This document shows, piece by piece, positions 8,564 through 17,079 of a stretch of DNA of 64,000 bases. Made by a program: the position numbers and the translations under genes. The DNA comes from JAFNAG01 sp963824985 (GTDB lineage Bacteria > Acidobacteriota > UBA6911). The notes under the pieces are model-generated. The model worked only from the letters and a program-made list of their open reading frames with translations. It was not told the origin of the DNA and did not search any database. Where the stretch lies: the NCBI GenBank assembly GCA_963824985.1, contig CAWGRQ010000036.1, forward strand, positions 186,001-250,000, given 5' to 3'. How positions within the stretch are numbered: position 1 is the stretch's first letter; each line of letters starts with the position of its first letter.

Positions 8564-9421
8564 GTGGCTCGCAAATCTGATACTCCTATCCGGCTCCTTC
8601 TGGCTGATGACAGCATCACCATACAGAAGGTGGTCGAACTGACATTCGCGGCGGAGGATGTCGCGATCGAGGCCGTTGCTGATGGCGACCAAGCCATAGA
8701 TAGGGCTCGCGCCACCCTCCCGGATATTGTGCTCGCCGATGTTTTCATGCCGGGGTGCAACGGGTATGAGGTATGCGCAGCCATTAAGTCGGATTCCAGG
8801 CTTGCCGGAACCCCCGTGGTCTTGCTGGTCGGCACCTTCGAGGCATTTGATGAATTGGAAGCTTCGCGGGTGAATTGCGATGCCTACCTGACCAAACCGT
8901 TCGATACCTCTGAACTCATCCAGATTGTCCGCTCGCTCGTAAAACGGAAGGCTGATGCCCTCGAGGGCAACAAGTCGGCAATCGCCCTGGATCCGCAAGG
9001 ATATACCCCCCCCCCAGGGAATGAGCGCGCTCCTGATCCGCCCTCGGGAGAACTGGCGAGCGCGAGAGCGCGCGAATCGTTTCTCGGTTCCAACCGGATT
9101 CTGGACCTGTTTGATTTCCCGATGCCAGCAGCGCCGGAGACCGCGCCGGCCCCTGCGGAGGAAACTGCAGCGCCATCAGACGCCGGTTTGCAGCCAGCCG
9201 ATGCCCCGCCTCATGTGATCCCATTTCCCGGTTCCCGCGCTTCCCAGCCGGAAACGGCGCCATTCCCCATTACAGACGAACTGGTGAACGCGATCGTTGA
9301 AAAGGTAATTAAGCGCATATCTCCCGATATTGTGCGCGAGATAGCCTGGGAGGTGGTGCCGGAGATGTCTGAAATCCTGATCCGACAGTATTTGGAAGAG
9401 CTCAAGAATACCGGCCGGTGA
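8564..9421 (+). CDS. Response regulator with proline-rich linker and short C-terminal helix
   Basis: A receiver domain occupies residues 10-128, with the acidic pair D15-D16, phospho-acceptor D59 (DIVLADVFMPG) and the conserved K111 in YLTKPF. A Pro/Ala-rich linker (about 140-235) follows, then a conserved-looking helical tail (VREIAWEVVPEMSEILIRQY). That tail resembles ones seen in myxobacterial receiver proteins such as FrzZ/RomR-type regulators, from memory only. There is no DNA-binding output domain, so the tail probably mediates protein contact. The start is GTG at 8564, six bases after the bamD stop, so the two are likely cotranscribed. Its kinase is not in the window. Confidence 0.8.
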   Translation: MARKSDTPIRLLLADDSITIQKVVELTFAAEDVAIEAVADGDQAIDRARATLPDIVLADVFMPGCNGYEVCAAIKSDSRLAGTPVVLLVGTFEAFDELEASRVNCDAYLTKPFDTSELIQIVRSLVKRKADALEGNKSAIALDPQGYTPPPGNERAPDPPSGELASARARESFLGSNRILDLFDFPMPAAPETAPAPAEETAAPSDAGLQPADAPPHVIPFPGSRASQPETAPFPITDELVNAIVEKVIKRISPDIVREIAWEVVPEMSEILIRQYLEELKNTGR

Positions 9422-9965
9422 GGAGCGGTCGTCACCCATTCCGCCCTCCCATCCACCGAGTGAGAGTCACTCCTGGGGAAATCAATACAAACGCCACGGA
9501 TTGCACGGATTACACTGATTTTTTAAACCACTACCATCAGGGGAGTGTTTCTTGCACCCTCCAGGAAGCAAACAAAAGCGACATCATTTGGCGCGCCTCG
9601 ATATCCGCTTGCCTTATGCATCTAAATCGGTGGAATCATTGCCATCCGTGGCGCTTTTTGATTTTCCCCCAGTTCCGATTGCACTGTTGCCTGCCTCAGT
9701 GCTGGACTCGATGCCGGATTTCGCATAAGATTCCTGATTTATTCACTCGCAAAGGCATGCTGGGAACAGTCAAGCGCCGATCCGGAACGAGGATCGGCAC
9801 TCGAAGTTTTGTGACAGGCGCCGATGAGTGTGGACCGCCCTCAGAAGCACGAATATCGCGGGGCACCACGGACGATGTGTTCTCCAGTTCGATCGCGGTC
9901 GGCGGGAGGCATCCCGTAGCTTCGGAATGCCTGCGTTACGTTTTATCGGAGAAGCAGAGGTGACA
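9422..9965 (+). other. Long non-coding gap and valS leader region
   Basis: 544 bp without a convincing gene. The first part (9484-9660) is a dispersed inverted-repeat element. The rest holds one clear hairpin: GCCGATCC at 9776-9783 pairs with GGATCGGC at 9791-9798 around a seven-base loop, with no T-run after it. An AGAGGTGA Shine-Dalgarno lies just before valS. I looked for a T-box leader and did not find one. Confidence 0.6.
9484..9660. repeat. Dispersed inverted-repeat element, copy B
   Basis: The left arm (9487-9542, ACGCCACGGATTGCACGGAT then TACACTGATT, ending in CCACTACCATCAGG) is the reverse complement of the repeat at 692-753. A more diverged right arm at about 9625-9660 (GGAATCATTGCCATCCGTGG then CGCTTTTTG) is in the opposite orientation, giving an element of roughly 175 bp. 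No reading frame is supported inside it. Confidence 0.75.
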
Positions 9966-12644
9966 ATGGCCAGGGAAATGCTCGCGAAATCCTATGATCC
10001 CGCTCTCTTTGAGCAGCGCTGGTACGCCTACTGGGAGGAACAGGATTTCTTCAAGGCAGAGAATCCCTCTCCCAAGCCTCGATTTTGCATGGTCATACCG
10101 CCGCCCAATGTAACCGGATCCCTTCACATGGGGCACGCCCTGCAGCATACGCTACATGACATTCTCGTGCGCTGGAAACGGATGTCCGGATTTAATACTC
10201 TGTGGCTGCCCGGAACCGACCACGCGAGCATTGCCGTGCATTTCGTACTCGACAAGCAGCTCGAAGCTGAGCACAAGACCCGTTTTGATCTGGGGCGCGA
10301 GCGATTTCTCGATCGCGCCTGGAAATGGAAGCATACCAGCGGCGGTACTATCCTCAACCAGATGCGCCGGATGGGAGTTTCCGTAGATTGGAGCCGGGAA
10401 CGGTTTACGATGGACGAGAGTCTGTCGCATGCGGTACAGGAAGTCTTTATCCGCCTGTTCGAAGAAGGATTGATCTACCGCGGGGAGTACCTGGTGAACT
10501 GGTGCCCGCGCTGCCAGACGGCGATTTCGGACCTCGAGGTTGCTTACCAGGCTGTGCCGGGAAAGCTATGGCACGTCCGCTACCCCCTGATCGGGCGCGC
10601 CGGCTCCGTGGTTGTGGCGACCACCAGGCCGGAGACCATGCTCGGCGATACCGCTGTGGCTGTGCATCCCGACGATGAACGGTACCGCGACATCATTGGG
10701 GCCCGAGTGTTGTTGCCGGTTATGAACCGGGAGATCCCGGTCATTGCAGATACGTTTGTCGATCGGGAATTCGGGACTGGAGTTGTGAAGGTTACGCCGG
10801 CTCACGACCCAAACGATTATGAGGCTGCCAAACGGCATAACCTGCCACGCATCACTGTGATCGATGCCGACGGCAGAATGACGGCTCAGGCCGGGCCCTT
10901 CGCCGGAATGGATCGGTTCGTTTGCCGCGAAAAACTGGTCCAGCGTCTGGCGAGTGAGGAATCCCTGGTCAAGATTGTCGATCACGAGCACAACATTGGA
11001 CATTGCGACCGTTGTTCCACCGTGGTTGAGCCGAAGATATCCATGCAGTGGTTCCTGAAGGTGGAAACCCTCGGCAAGCCGGCCATCGAAGTTGTCGAAA
11101 ACGGGCAGATTCAGTTTGTCCCCGACAGTTTTAAAAAGCGGTACTTCGAGTGGATGTACAATATTCATGACTGGTGCATCTCGCGACAGCTGTGGTGGGG
11201 GCACCGGATCCCGGCCTGGTTCTGTGATGCTTGCGGTGAAATCATCGTATCGCGGACCACCCCATCGGCCTGCGCTAAGTGCGGTGGCTCCTTGCGCGCA
11301 GAAACCGACATTCTGGATACCTGGTTCAGCTCCGCACTCTGGCCTTTTTCCACTCTCGGCTGGCCCGAAAAAACCGCTGATTTGAAGGTATTTTATCCCA
11401 CGGATGTGCTGATTACCGGCCCCGATATCATCTTTTTCTGGGTTGCGAGGATGATCATGATGGGCCTTAAATTCATGGGAGACATCCCATTCCGTGAGGT
11501 TCACATCAACGGCATCGTCCGAGACGCCAGTCACAAGAAGATGAGCAAGACCCGCGGCAATGTCATCGAACCACTGGCGCTGATTGAGGAATATGGCGCC
11601 GACGCCGTCCGATTCACACTCTCTTCCATGGCGGTGCCGGGCACCGACATTCCGTTCTCTACTGATCGGATGAAGGGATACAGCTCGTTTGCCAATAAAG
11701 TCTGGAATGCAGCCCGATTCGTGCTCATGAACCTCACGGACCAGGATCCCCCCGTTACGGCACAGGCGGTCGATGAACTGGTCGCCGCGGGTGGCGATTG
11801 CCTCCCGATGGAGGACCGGTGGATCCTGCATCGCCTGAACCAGGTTTCCATCAGCATCGGCGAGGCGTTGGGCAAGTATCGATTCCACGAGGCTTCCAGC
11901 GAAATCTACCAGTTTATCTGGCACGAGTTGTGCGACTGGTATATCGAGCTCGTCAAGCCCGTGCTGACCGGAGCCGGGGTGCCGGCGGAGGAACGCACCC
12001 GGAGAGTGACCGTGCTCACGCACGTGCTTGATTACTCACTGCGCCTGCTTCATCCATTCATGCCTTTCATCACCGAAGAAATCTGGCAGCTTATCCCTCA
12101 TACCGGAGATTCGATCATGGTGCAGGAGTTTCCGCTGGGAAATCCGGCCAGGGAGAACCCGGAAGCAGCGGCGGGCATGCTGGCGCTGATGGACCTGATC
12201 GGGAGCCTCCGCTCGGCGCGCGCCGAAATGAACATCGAACCCAGGAAGATGCTGGATGCCGCCCTTGTCATCCCGGATCCCGGAATCCGAGATCTGGTTC
12301 AGTCAAACATGCAGAAACTGAAGCTGCTTTCGCGCCTCGCCGCTGTTGAATTAGGCCAGGACCTTCCCGCCGGCCGCGTTTACCTCAAAGGGGTATGGAA
12401 GCACGGGTCGTTCGGGCTCGATCTACAGGGTGCCGTCGATTTCCAGGCGGAACGGGCGCGCCTGGAAAAAGAGTTCGCTCGCATTACGGCTGAGATCCAG
12501 AGAATCGTCAAAAAGCTTAACAGCCATGAGTTCATGGACCGTGCGCCCGGGGAGGTTGTCGCGGAAAATCGCAGCCGGCACAGCGAGTTGCTGGAGCGTC
12601 TGGAACGGCTTCAGTCCAATCTCGATCAGCTGCCGCAGAAATAG
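9966..12644 (+). CDS. valS: Valyl-tRNA synthetase
   Basis: Charges tRNA-Val; class I synthetase with editing of mischarged threonine. About 892 residues, the usual size. The HIGH-type motif appears as PPPNVTGSLHMGHAL (about residues 43-57) and the KMSKS-type motif as HKKMSKTRGN (about 523). The large editing domain lies between them (TTRPETMLGDTAVAVHPDD). The C-terminal coiled-coil arm (about 830-892), characteristic of ValS, is rich in Glu, Arg and Leu. The start at 9966 (MAREMLAKSYDPALFEQRW) has an AGAGGTGA Shine-Dalgarno just upstream; the frame stays open 46 codons further but that part is not family-like. It is monocistronic, behind a long leader. Confidence 0.97.
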   Translation: MAREMLAKSYDPALFEQRWYAYWEEQDFFKAENPSPKPRFCMVIPPPNVTGSLHMGHALQHTLHDILVRWKRMSGFNTLWLPGTDHASIAVHFVLDKQLEAEHKTRFDLGRERFLDRAWKWKHTSGGTILNQMRRMGVSVDWSRERFTMDESLSHAVQEVFIRLFEEGLIYRGEYLVNWCPRCQTAISDLEVAYQAVPGKLWHVRYPLIGRAGSVVVATTRPETMLGDTAVAVHPDDERYRDIIGARVLLPVMNREIPVIADTFVDREFGTGVVKVTPAHDPNDYEAAKRHNLPRITVIDADGRMTAQAGPFAGMDRFVCREKLVQRLASEESLVKIVDHEHNIGHCDRCSTVVEPKISMQWFLKVETLGKPAIEVVENGQIQFVPDSFKKRYFEWMYNIHDWCISRQLWWGHRIPAWFCDACGEIIVSRTTPSACAKCGGSLRAETDILDTWFSSALWPFSTLGWPEKTADLKVFYPTDVLITGPDIIFFWVARMIMMGLKFMGDIPFREVHINGIVRDASHKKMSKTRGNVIEPLALIEEYGADAVRFTLSSMAVPGTDIPFSTDRMKGYSSFANKVWNAARFVLMNLTDQDPPVTAQAVDELVAAGGDCLPMEDRWILHRLNQVSISIGEALGKYRFHEASSEIYQFIWHELCDWYIELVKPVLTGAGVPAEERTRRVTVLTHVLDYSLRLLHPFMPFITEEIWQLIPHTGDSIMVQEFPLGNPARENPEAAAGMLALMDLIGSLRSARAEMNIEPRKMLDAALVIPDPGIRDLVQSNMQKLKLLSRLAAVELGQDLPAGRVYLKGVWKHGSFGLDLQGAVDFQAERARLEKEFARITAEIQRIVKKLNSHEFMDRAPGEVVAENRSRHSELLERLERLQSNLDQLPQK

Positions 12645-12862
12645 CCCGAATTATTCATGAACGGTTTTCGCGCACGGATATACCTCGCCGAATTCCGCTC
12701 ATATCGGAGTGTTTTGGGGACACGGAAGAACAAGGGCGGGGCTTTTGCATCGCGCCCTTCGAGCCCGCAAAAGCCCTGCACAGGGAGGCGATCCGTGGGA
12801 ACGCGCCCTTCAGTGTCCTGAGATGTCTCGTGATCCTTTCTTCAAGATTAAAGCAGACTAGC

Positions 12863-13858
12863 ATGCCGTCTCTTCCGGTGCCAGACATCCTCAATCGACT
12901 CGCACACGCGCGCGCAGCTGGAATCGAATGCCCGAAATCGGTTGCCGACCGGCAGGAGATGGCGATCTGCCTGGCGAACGGCTATCCCATTCGCAGCGAG
13001 CAGGGCCGGATGTATCTTGAATTCGATCACGATCTGCTGGTACCGGCGTGGATTGCGGACGAAACTCCCTGTCTGGCATGGGCTGCATTACAAATAGAAG
13101 GCTACCTGGAAACGGGCTCAACGAACGCGGAGGCGCTCAGCCGTGCCCGGCGCGGCGCCGGCAGTGGCACGGTTATCTATGCCGAATGCCAGAGCGCCGG
13201 GAAGGGGAGACATGGACGCCCATGGATATCACCCCGTGGGAACGGTCTGTATTTTTCGCTGATTCTCCAGCCGAACCGGCCGCCGGCACGCTGGGTCCTG
13301 CTGACCCATGTTGCCTCGATTGCTCTCGTACGTACCCTGCGGGAACTGTCGGAGTCGGCGATCATCCCGCGGCCGCTTGCCCTGGAGCTGAAGTGGCCCA
13401 ATGACGTATTGATATCCGGGAAGAAGGTTGCCGGTATCCTGCTGGAAACGGCTGCTTTCGACGGTGTGATTTCCGCCGTTGTCCTGGGGGTTGGAGTAAA
13501 CACAGGTACGGCCGGACTTCCTCCTGAGTTGAGCGACCTGGCAACATCCGTGAGCCTCGAGGCGGGGATTCAGATTCCACGGCGCCGGCTGTTGGTGCGG
13601 TTCCTTTATCATTTCCAGATTGCCTATGAGTTCTTTCAGAACGGCAGGGATGCGCAGATTCTGGATGAGTGGAAGAACTTGTCCCACATGTGGAAAGATA
13701 CGGCGGTATGGATCCTCCAAAATGGGGAGAGGCGGCCTGCGGTGACTGCGGGATTGACGGATACGGGTGCATTGCGGGTGCGCAATTTCGTCGGCGACGA
13801 GGAAGTGATTCTGGCGGGAGAGGTCAGTATCCGCCGATCAGATTCCGAGGAGAAATGA
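12863..13858 (+). CDS. birA: Biotin-[acetyl-CoA-carboxylase] ligase
   Basis: Attaches biotin to the carrier protein of acetyl-CoA carboxylase (and other biotin enzymes) through biotinyl-5'-AMP. The catalytic domain starts near residue 75: GSTNAEALSRA, then the biotin/ATP loop GKGRHGRPW, LKWPNDVLISGKKVAGIL and VVLGVGVNTG. The C-terminal small SH3-like domain follows. The N-terminal 65 residues may be a diverged helix-turn-helix, but the pattern is not clear, so repressor activity is unproven. The start at 12863 (MPSLPVPDILNRL) is chosen over 12830. Its stop is one base before the ftsY start. accA lies at 44.8 kb in this window. Confidence 0.92.
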   Translation: MPSLPVPDILNRLAHARAAGIECPKSVADRQEMAICLANGYPIRSEQGRMYLEFDHDLLVPAWIADETPCLAWAALQIEGYLETGSTNAEALSRARRGAGSGTVIYAECQSAGKGRHGRPWISPRGNGLYFSLILQPNRPPARWVLLTHVASIALVRTLRELSESAIIPRPLALELKWPNDVLISGKKVAGILLETAAFDGVISAVVLGVGVNTGTAGLPPELSDLATSVSLEAGIQIPRRRLLVRFLYHFQIAYEFFQNGRDAQILDEWKNLSHMWKDTAVWILQNGERRPAVTAGLTDTGALRVRNFVGDEEVILAGEVSIRRSDSEEK

Positions 13859-13859
13859 A

Positions 13860-14828
13860 ATGATGTTATTTCCCAGACCTTCCAAAGACAAAGTGGAGAA
13901 GAAGCCCGGTCTATTTGAGAGAATGAAGAAGGCGCTCCATGCGACGAAAGAGAATCTCGTGGCACGCATCGAGCAGGTGCTGGCAGGTCACACTGCCATC
14001 GACGACAGCCTGCTGGAGGATCTGGAAGGAGTGTTGCTGGGTGCTGATCTGGGAGTCAAGGCAACCGCCCAGATCATGAGTTTTATACGAGATCAGCAAA
14101 AGAAGCAGCCGACCTGGTCCCCCGAGGACTTGCGCGGCGCCATCCGGGCACAGCTGGTCGGGATTCTGCAGTCAGGATCGCAACCGGCCCAGGGGGATGT
14201 GCCGCGCGGGCAGGAAGTCTGGATGATCGTGGGGGTAAACGGGACCGGGAAAACCACTACGGTGGGCAAACTTGCCATTCGGTGTATTCGGGAGGGGAGG
14301 CGCGTCCTGATCTGCGCCGCGGATACTTTCCGGCCTGCCGCCATCGAGCAACTCTCCATATGGGCGGAACGCTCCGGGGCGGATCTGATCAAGACCAGAA
14401 TCGGCGCGGATCCCTCCGCAGTCCTGCATGACGCACTGGCAGCCGCCGAAGCGCGCAATTGCGATCTCGTACTCGTCGACACCGCCGGGCGGCTGCATAC
14501 TCGGGGCAATCTCATGGCAGAGCTCGAGAAAATGCATCGTGTGGCCTCACGGAAGGTTCCGGGCGCCCCACATGAGGTGCTGCTGATCCTGGATGCCACC
14601 ACGGGGCAGAACGGGCTGATTCAAGCCCGGGAGTTTCTTAAGGCCGCCGGGGTTACCGGACTGATCGTGACCAAACTGGACGGAACTGCCAAGGGGGGCG
14701 TGTTGTTCAGCATCGCCCAGGAATTGAAGATCCCTGTCCGCTACATCGGGGTCGGCGAGTCACTCGAAGACCTGCTTGAATTTGATCCAGAGAGTTTCGT
14801 CGATTCACTCTTCAGTGAAAAAACCTGA
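13860..14828 (+). CDS. ftsY: Signal recognition particle receptor FtsY
   Basis: Membrane-associated GTPase that receives ribosomes carrying SRP and delivers them to the Sec translocon. 322 residues, a short form without the long acidic A domain of E. coli. The N domain (about 15-110) is helical. The G domain has G1 GVNGTGKTTTVGK (about 124), the DTFRPAAIEQL insertion-box region, G3 DTAGRLH, and G4/G5 TKLDGTAKGG. The C-terminal GVGESLEDLLEFDPESFVDS is typical. It is translationally coupled to birA (one-base gap). A repeat-rich inverted pair follows its stop. Confidence 0.96.
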   Translation: MMLFPRPSKDKVEKKPGLFERMKKALHATKENLVARIEQVLAGHTAIDDSLLEDLEGVLLGADLGVKATAQIMSFIRDQQKKQPTWSPEDLRGAIRAQLVGILQSGSQPAQGDVPRGQEVWMIVGVNGTGKTTTVGKLAIRCIREGRRVLICAADTFRPAAIEQLSIWAERSGADLIKTRIGADPSAVLHDALAAAEARNCDLVLVDTAGRLHTRGNLMAELEKMHRVASRKVPGAPHEVLLILDATTGQNGLIQAREFLKAAGVTGLIVTKLDGTAKGGVLFSIAQELKIPVRYIGVGESLEDLLEFDPESFVDSLFSEKT

Positions 14829-14860
14829 TTAGCCCGCTTTTCTCACCAGCGTGAGAGGCT

Positions 14861-14981
14861 GTAGGCTTTTAGGCTGTAGACTGTAGGCAAAAATAGGCAT
14901 GTAGGCAGTATTCACAACCCAAAAGGATCCCAGCTGAGCGAAAGTTGATCCACACCTACAGCCTACAGCCTAAAAGTCTAT
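14861..14981. repeat. 27-bp inverted repeat after ftsY
   Basis: The left arm (14861-14887, containing CTTTTAGGCTGTAG) and right arm (14955-14981) match at 24 of 27 positions in opposite orientation, with 67 bp between. The arms are built from CTGTAGG-like units repeated head to tail. The pair lies between the convergent ends of ftsY and the Crp-type gene, so it could act as a bidirectional terminator, though there is no long T-run. Confidence 0.75.
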
Positions 14982-15030
14982 GGTCTATGAGGTGCAGCCC
15001 CGGAGTCTTGTGAAAAATGCAAGGTAGCCG

Positions 15031-15705
15031 TCAGTTGGTAGATACCAGCGCTTTCGGTTTTAGCAGGATGATGCGGCGCTGATCGAGCTGCAGCACACCC
15101 TTTTTCTGTAGCCGGGCGAGGGTACGGGTGACCGTCTCCCGGGAGGTTCCGACCAATTCCGCCAGCTCCTGGTGGGTGATCTTGAGGTCGATTATGATGC
15201 CGCGAGCATCCGGGACGCCATGTTTTCGCGAGAGTTGAAGAATTCCGGCGCGAATCCGATCGTCTGCCGTACTGTAGCTCAGATCCTGCACCTGAGCCCA
15301 AACCTGGCGGAGCCGCGAGCAGAGCACCTGGATGATCTGGCGCACAACTTTTTCATTGCTCATCATCAAGCGCTGAAAGTCGCTGTGGTAAATGGTGGCG
15401 ATCCTGCAATCCTCGATCGCGGATACTGTGGCCGGAGAGGTTTTGCCGTCCAGCAGAGCCATTTCGCCGAAAAAGTCGCCCGGCTGGTGGATCGCCAGGA
15501 TTGTCTCCTTGCCTCCTGAGGTTGCCTTGGTTACCTTCACCTTCCCCGCAAGGACGATGTACATATAATTGCCGGTTTCCTCTTCGAGGAAGATGACCTG
15601 GTTTTTCCGGTATGTCTTTACCTGAAATACATGCTCAAGAGTCTTGAACTCTTCCTCGCTCAAGGTAGCAAAAAGAGGTACCCGGCGGATCAAATCAATT
15701 TTCAT
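15031..15705 (-). CDS. Crp/Fnr-family transcriptional regulator
   Basis: DNA-binding regulator. An N-terminal cyclic-nucleotide-binding beta-roll (about residues 5-125: VIFLEEETGNYMYIVLAGKV, then HQPGDFFGEMALLDG with the phosphate-binding cassette GEMALLDGKTSPATV) is followed by a Crp-type helix-turn-helix (about 145-215) whose recognition helix is in ELAELVGTSRETVTRTLARL. No Cys cluster for an Fnr-type iron-sulfur centre is seen, so a cyclic nucleotide is the likelier ligand. The start at 15705 (MKIDLIRRVPLF) overlaps the stop of the upstream gene by 11 bp; a start at 15735 is possible. It is last in the recX-to-crp minus-strand cluster. Confidence 0.9.
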   Translation of the reverse strand: MKIDLIRRVPLFATLSEEEFKTLEHVFQVKTYRKNQVIFLEEETGNYMYIVLAGKVKVTKATSGGKETILAIHQPGDFFGEMALLDGKTSPATVSAIEDCRIATIYHSDFQRLMMSNEKVVRQIIQVLCSRLRQVWAQVQDLSYSTADDRIRAGILQLSRKHGVPDARGIIIDLKITHQELAELVGTSRETVTRTLARLQKKGVLQLDQRRIILLKPKALVSTN

Positions 15706-16804
15706 GAATCTTGAGTCGGATGAAATAGTCGTCATCTGAGCGCCCCCAGCGCCTGCGGGTATAAACTTTCCCGGCGGCCAGCAGAATTCCGACGGCGATG
15801 GAAATCAAGCAGAGCAGAGCGGTGAAAACCAGCGAGCGCACCACCGTACCGAGAATGCTCATGGGTACGCCCCAGATCATACGGTTCTGCTGGTTGTTCC
15901 TGTCAAAGATCCACTTGACCGAATAATCGAACTTTATGGAGCCTAAGACCTTATCGGCAGCACCCGGGGCAAAGTTTCCTTCTAGAATTCCAACCAGGGG
16001 GCCGGTTTGCCTTGTGTAGACATTCGGGCTTGTCCCACCAGCCCGCGGGAATACGGAGCCGCTCTCAAAATATTCTTCCGCCAGCTGAATAGTCGGGAAA
16101 CTCAGCAAGGTAATCGTGCCCTGACTTCCCGACGGACCGCATTTCGCCTGGAGGACTTCGGTTCCGGAGGGGAGCTTCAGGGCCGTGCCCGCAACGGAGG
16201 CGCCGAAGGCGCCCAGGGCCAGCGGCCCAAGAAAATATCGGGCCGAAAAGGGATCGCATTCTGCACCGGGGATATGGCCCACCAGGCTGGGAAGTTTGCC
16301 TTCCGAGGCACCGCTGCGGTTACCGACGGAGAGCGCAAGGCGTCTCTGAAATTCGGTCGATTGCACATCACCAATGCGCACATAATACTTGCCGGACGAA
16401 AAAACCAGGCTTCCCTTATCCAAAGCATAAAGATCGCCGGGGGGACCGTTTTGCATTCCGGTTGTGCGCAGGAGACTGAGCAGGGAATAGGCGCCACGGG
16501 CATCGGCCATGGTCAGGATTTCGACAGCGGCACGCCCTCCGGCCGCCAGATCATATGTGCGCTTCCGGTATCGTCTGAGCCCGGCTTCCAGCATCAACCG
16601 GCCGTTCTCGAGCTTGGCCAGTTCCGATTCAGACCCAATTTCCCGCTCATTGACAACGGACTTCAGTTCCTGGAACTCCATCTCGGCAGGGAAATGGCTG
16701 CCGACCAGTTGCGTCTGTCCCAGGAGCGCGGAAACGGGAAACGACAGAAACAACGAAATCATCGGGACCCACCGCAGCCACAACCTATGGGGACAGAAAA
16801 GCAT
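15695..16804 (-). CDS. Exported protein of unknown function (DUF6599-like)
   Basis: About 369 residues. A signal-peptide-like N-terminus (MLFCPHRLWLRWVPMISLFL) leads into a soluble exported region, with a C-terminal transmembrane helix (about 335-358, SLVFTALLCLISIAVGILLA) and a short basic cytoplasmic tail. The middle has patterns such as YSLLSLLR, YYVRIGDV and FPTIQLAEEYFES, which I recall as a DUF6599-type protein mostly from Acidobacteriota; this was not checked. The frame stays open to 17068, but the region before 16804 is Pro/Arg-rich and looks non-coding. It overlaps the Crp-type gene, so a shared transcript is likely. Function unknown. Confidence 0.65.
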   Translation of the reverse strand: MLFCPHRLWLRWVPMISLFLSFPVSALLGQTQLVGSHFPAEMEFQELKSVVNEREIGSESELAKLENGRLMLEAGLRRYRKRTYDLAAGGRAAVEILTMADARGAYSLLSLLRTTGMQNGPPGDLYALDKGSLVFSSGKYYVRIGDVQSTEFQRRLALSVGNRSGASEGKLPSLVGHIPGAECDPFSARYFLGPLALGAFGASVAGTALKLPSGTEVLQAKCGPSGSQGTITLLSFPTIQLAEEYFESGSVFPRAGGTSPNVYTRQTGPLVGILEGNFAPGAADKVLGSIKFDYSVKWIFDRNNQQNRMIWGVPMSILGTVVRSLVFTALLCLISIAVGILLAAGKVYTRRRWGRSDDDYFIRLKIHEN

Positions 16805-17079
16805 GCTCCGCCGGTCGGGCCGAAGCGGATAAGGGAGCGAGTCCCCGGCGTAAGGCGCAGGAGGCGGCGCCGGCTTTCGCGAAAACGTGTTCCCGCGATT
16901 TTGACCGTGCATGGTGATCGGCGTGACTGGCAGCATTCGGAAGCGTCTGGACAATGTATTGATACAGAACCTGGGCCGCGATGGAACACCCCGGCTGTTC
17001 GGGCAGCGGCAAATCCTCCTCGAATCCGCACTCATCTCTGTCAGGCCCGCCCGCACATCCGTCGGCACGTCCCCAATCG

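Noticed and set aside
9418..9963. 181-codon plus-strand frame between the response regulator and valS
   Set aside because: It runs through the dispersed repeat and has Arg/Cys/His-rich, non-protein-like composition.
9665..9965. Possible T-box riboswitch ahead of valS
   Set aside because: GTGTGGACCGC near 9834 resembles the T-box core (TGGNACCGC) but lacks a base, and no specifier stem or terminator/antiterminator pair can be drawn around it.
10566..12023. 485-codon frame antisense to valS
   Set aside because: Composition shadow of a conserved gene in high-GC DNA.
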